DNA of 55,993 bases from a virus, in the IMG/VR virus record IMGVR_UViG_3300039106_000351, positions 1-55,993 of that record; one strand, written 5' to 3'. Shown here piece after piece: positions 54,864 to 55,993 of this stretch (within the stretch, counting starts at the first letter, position 1; the number at the start of each line of letters is the position of its first letter). Below the pieces are notes generated by a model. That model worked only from the letters and a program-made list of their open reading frames with translations, was not told the origin of the DNA and did no database searches. The position numbers and the translations under genes are program-made.

Positions 54864-55694
54864 TTATTTTTTTTTAATTGGGTTATCTTTCATATAATTT
54901 ATAATAGCAAGAACTTCATCATAAAGATACGGTATAGACATTAGTGTAATATCACTTACTATAGGATCTCCATTATCTAAATATTTAGTTATTGGATATC
55001 CATAATCATCTTTACCTTCTTCTTCAAATGATATATGTTGTATAAACATTTTACCTGGAATAAGTTTAGGATTATGCTTTAGTATAATGTACATATAAAT
55101 ACTTAATTGTAAAGCATAATGATTAAAATTACAATCATCTAATGAAGATAAAGGAGACTTCATTTTATCTGATACACCCTCCCAGTTCTTATAAGATTCT
55201 TTTTTAATTTCTTTATTTGTTTTATAGTCAATAATATTTACTTTATTATTAACTACTTCTACAAAATCTGATTGACCACATATGCCTGCAGACTTAAGAT
55301 ATACCATATGTTCAGGATATACTCCTGTATCTAATTTTTGTGAAGGAGCTACTCTAATACCATTACTTTCTCCAGATGGTGGATATATGGGAACTACTAT
55401 TCCTTCTCTTTCCATAGATGCTAATCCACATATATCAGATTCTCTTTGATTATGATAGAAAGTACCTAGAGTCATAGCTCTATCTGATTCAGCATTCCAT
55501 ATAGCTTCAATTGCTATAGGATCAATTCCAAACCATTTAGATCTTTTACTTTTAGTTACTTTAGCAGCTACGGCTTTAGCATCAAAAGGTTTTTTAAAAT
55601 GAGATACTAATGTAGTTACACTTATCCAATTAATTTTATCAGCATTATCTATACTCTTATAACTATGATCTGATGCTTGGAATACTATACTCAT
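54864..55694 (-). CDS. PD-(D/E)XK nuclease (RecB/Cas4-like), 276 aa
   Basis: The motifs come in order: GTFYHNQRES (H81, E85), ICGQSDFVEV (D143), VNIIDYKTNK (D156, K158) and YALQLSIYMY (Q196, Y200), matching the RecB-type PD-(D/E)XK nuclease fold that Crassvirales carry near their packaging genes. It probably trims or processes DNA ends during replication or packaging; substrate preference cannot be read from the sequence. No iron-sulfur Cys cluster like that of Cas4 is present. The ATG overlaps the upstream stop (ATGA), so the two genes are translationally coupled. Confidence 0.88.
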   Translation of the reverse strand: MSIVFQASDHSYKSIDNADKINWISVTTLVSHFKKPFDAKAVAAKVTKSKRSKWFGIDPIAIEAIWNAESDRAMTLGTFYHNQRESDICGLASMEREGIVVPIYPPSGESNGIRVAPSQKLDTGVYPEHMVYLKSAGICGQSDFVEVVNNKVNIIDYKTNKEIKKESYKNWEGVSDKMKSPLSSLDDCNFNHYALQLSIYMYIILKHNPKLIPGKMFIQHISFEEEGKDDYGYPITKYLDNGDPIVSDITLMSIPYLYDEVLAIINYMKDNPIKKK

Positions 55695-55984
55695 AATGCA
55701 TCTAATTTATCTTCTTCTTCTTCTGTAATAATAGCTTTCCATTTACCTAATGGACATTCTGATGATAAAGATTTTGTTTTAAATAATAATGAACAACCAC
55801 ATTCATTACAACAAGGAGCTGTTGCTTTTATTGCACATTTAGTTCCTTTGCTTGGACATTCATCACATATATCATATCTAAGTCTAGCAATTTCTTCTAC
55901 TGTTTCGTCTCTTATAATAGAATTTTTTATTCCTTCATATATTTGAGATCTGTTTTGCCAAATAAGGTTAAGTATGTTTTTCAT
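55691..55984 (-). CDS. Zinc-ribbon-like Cys-rich protein, 97 aa
   Basis: Eight cysteines at 40, 43, 50, 58, 59, 62, 64 and 77 lie in CDECPSKGTKC, CCNECGCSL and ECPLGKW contexts, suggesting one or two zinc sites. The N-terminus is a helix (ILNLIWQNRSQIYEGIKNS) and the end is acidic. I recognise the CCNECGC plus LSSECPLGKW pattern from small proteins of Bacteroidota phages. It overlaps the nuclease gene by four bases (ATGA), hinting at a shared role in DNA processing. The start ATG is 9 bp from the window edge, preceded by AAAAAAG. Confidence 0.72.
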   Translation of the reverse strand: MKNILNLIWQNRSQIYEGIKNSIIRDETVEEIARLRYDICDECPSKGTKCAIKATAPCCNECGCSLLFKTKSLSSECPLGKWKAIITEEEEDKLDAL

Positions 55985-55993
55985 CTTTTTTAT

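Noticed and set aside
54864-55694. Cas4 proper (adaptation nuclease)
   Set aside because: The PD-(D/E)XK motifs fit, but the four-Cys iron-sulfur cluster is absent and there is no CRISPR context.
1-55993. TAG-to-glutamine recoding
   Set aside because: All large genes are intact under the standard code and contain no in-frame TAG, so recoding is not needed to explain this window.
1-55993. CRISPR array, tRNA genes, integrase, transposons, diversity-generating retroelement
   Set aside because: No spaced repeats, cloverleaf-like intergenic sequence, recombinase, transposase or reverse transcriptase motifs were seen; gaps are too short for most of these.

Overview
This window is the virion and packaging module of a tailed phage of the crAss-like group (order Crassvirales), which infect Bacteroidota. 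The assignment rests on the gene order (PD-(D/E)XK nuclease, TerL, portal, acidic scaffold, major capsid protein, small basic proteins, ring or adaptor proteins, Cys-rich fibres, IHF-like protein, tail stabilization or muzzle protein, then a run of giant cargo-type proteins) and on recognisable crAss-like N-termini such as MATYIQGVTDFIPDYQPF. The DNA is visibly AT-rich. Every convincing gene lies on the minus strand, so the biological order runs from high to low coordinates. The start sites I inspected lack a GGAGG Shine-Dalgarno sequence and have A/T-rich leaders, as in Bacteroidota. No tRNA, CRISPR array, integrase or transposon was seen, and no gap between genes exceeds about 125 bp.

Layout in transcription order. 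55984-52137: zinc-ribbon-like protein, PD-(D/E)XK nuclease, a small protein directly before TerL, and TerL. 52131-46412: portal, scaffold-like protein and major capsid protein, closed by a strong terminator. 46333-42303: a conserved capsid-neighbour protein, five small Lys-rich basic proteins (one starts at GTG and is easily missed), a portal-proximal ring/adaptor protein, and a Dps-like protein that keeps all four ferroxidase ligands. 42234-35238: an auxiliary capsid-type protein with an inserted Gly-rich beta domain, a ring-type protein, two very Cys-rich fibre-like proteins and two tiny Cys-rich proteins, ending at a terminator. 35114-27344: IHF-like protein, two ring/collar proteins and the 1832-residue stabilization/muzzle protein. 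27344-1: six consecutive giant genes (1062 to more than 2091 codons, about 27 kb) that look like virion-packaged, ejected cargo. The last is cut by the left window edge and forms a single open frame from 6275 to 1.

The most unusual content is in the cargo genes. Several proteins begin with, and contain repeated internal copies of, a short junction motif (a Gly-Gly turn, then L-P-K/R/Q-A-x-x-G-L-x-I). This makes the giants look like strings of fused modules. A second short motif (LSQKEIxxYIxxGYIxEE) marks module ends. Embedded in the giants are a SET-type lysine methyltransferase domain, a PD-(D/E)XK nuclease domain, a possible J-domain fragment and several paired-Cys motifs. The same GG and LPKA elements occur in small basic proteins near the capsid gene, which suggests a common packaging, tethering or processing signal.

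Regulation: five transcription units are preceded by the same AT-rich element with core GTATATTA (minus-strand sense), 11 to 27 nt before the start codon. Four hairpin terminators separate units. All 31 genes annotated end in TAA or TGA where their end is visible, and none uses TAG.
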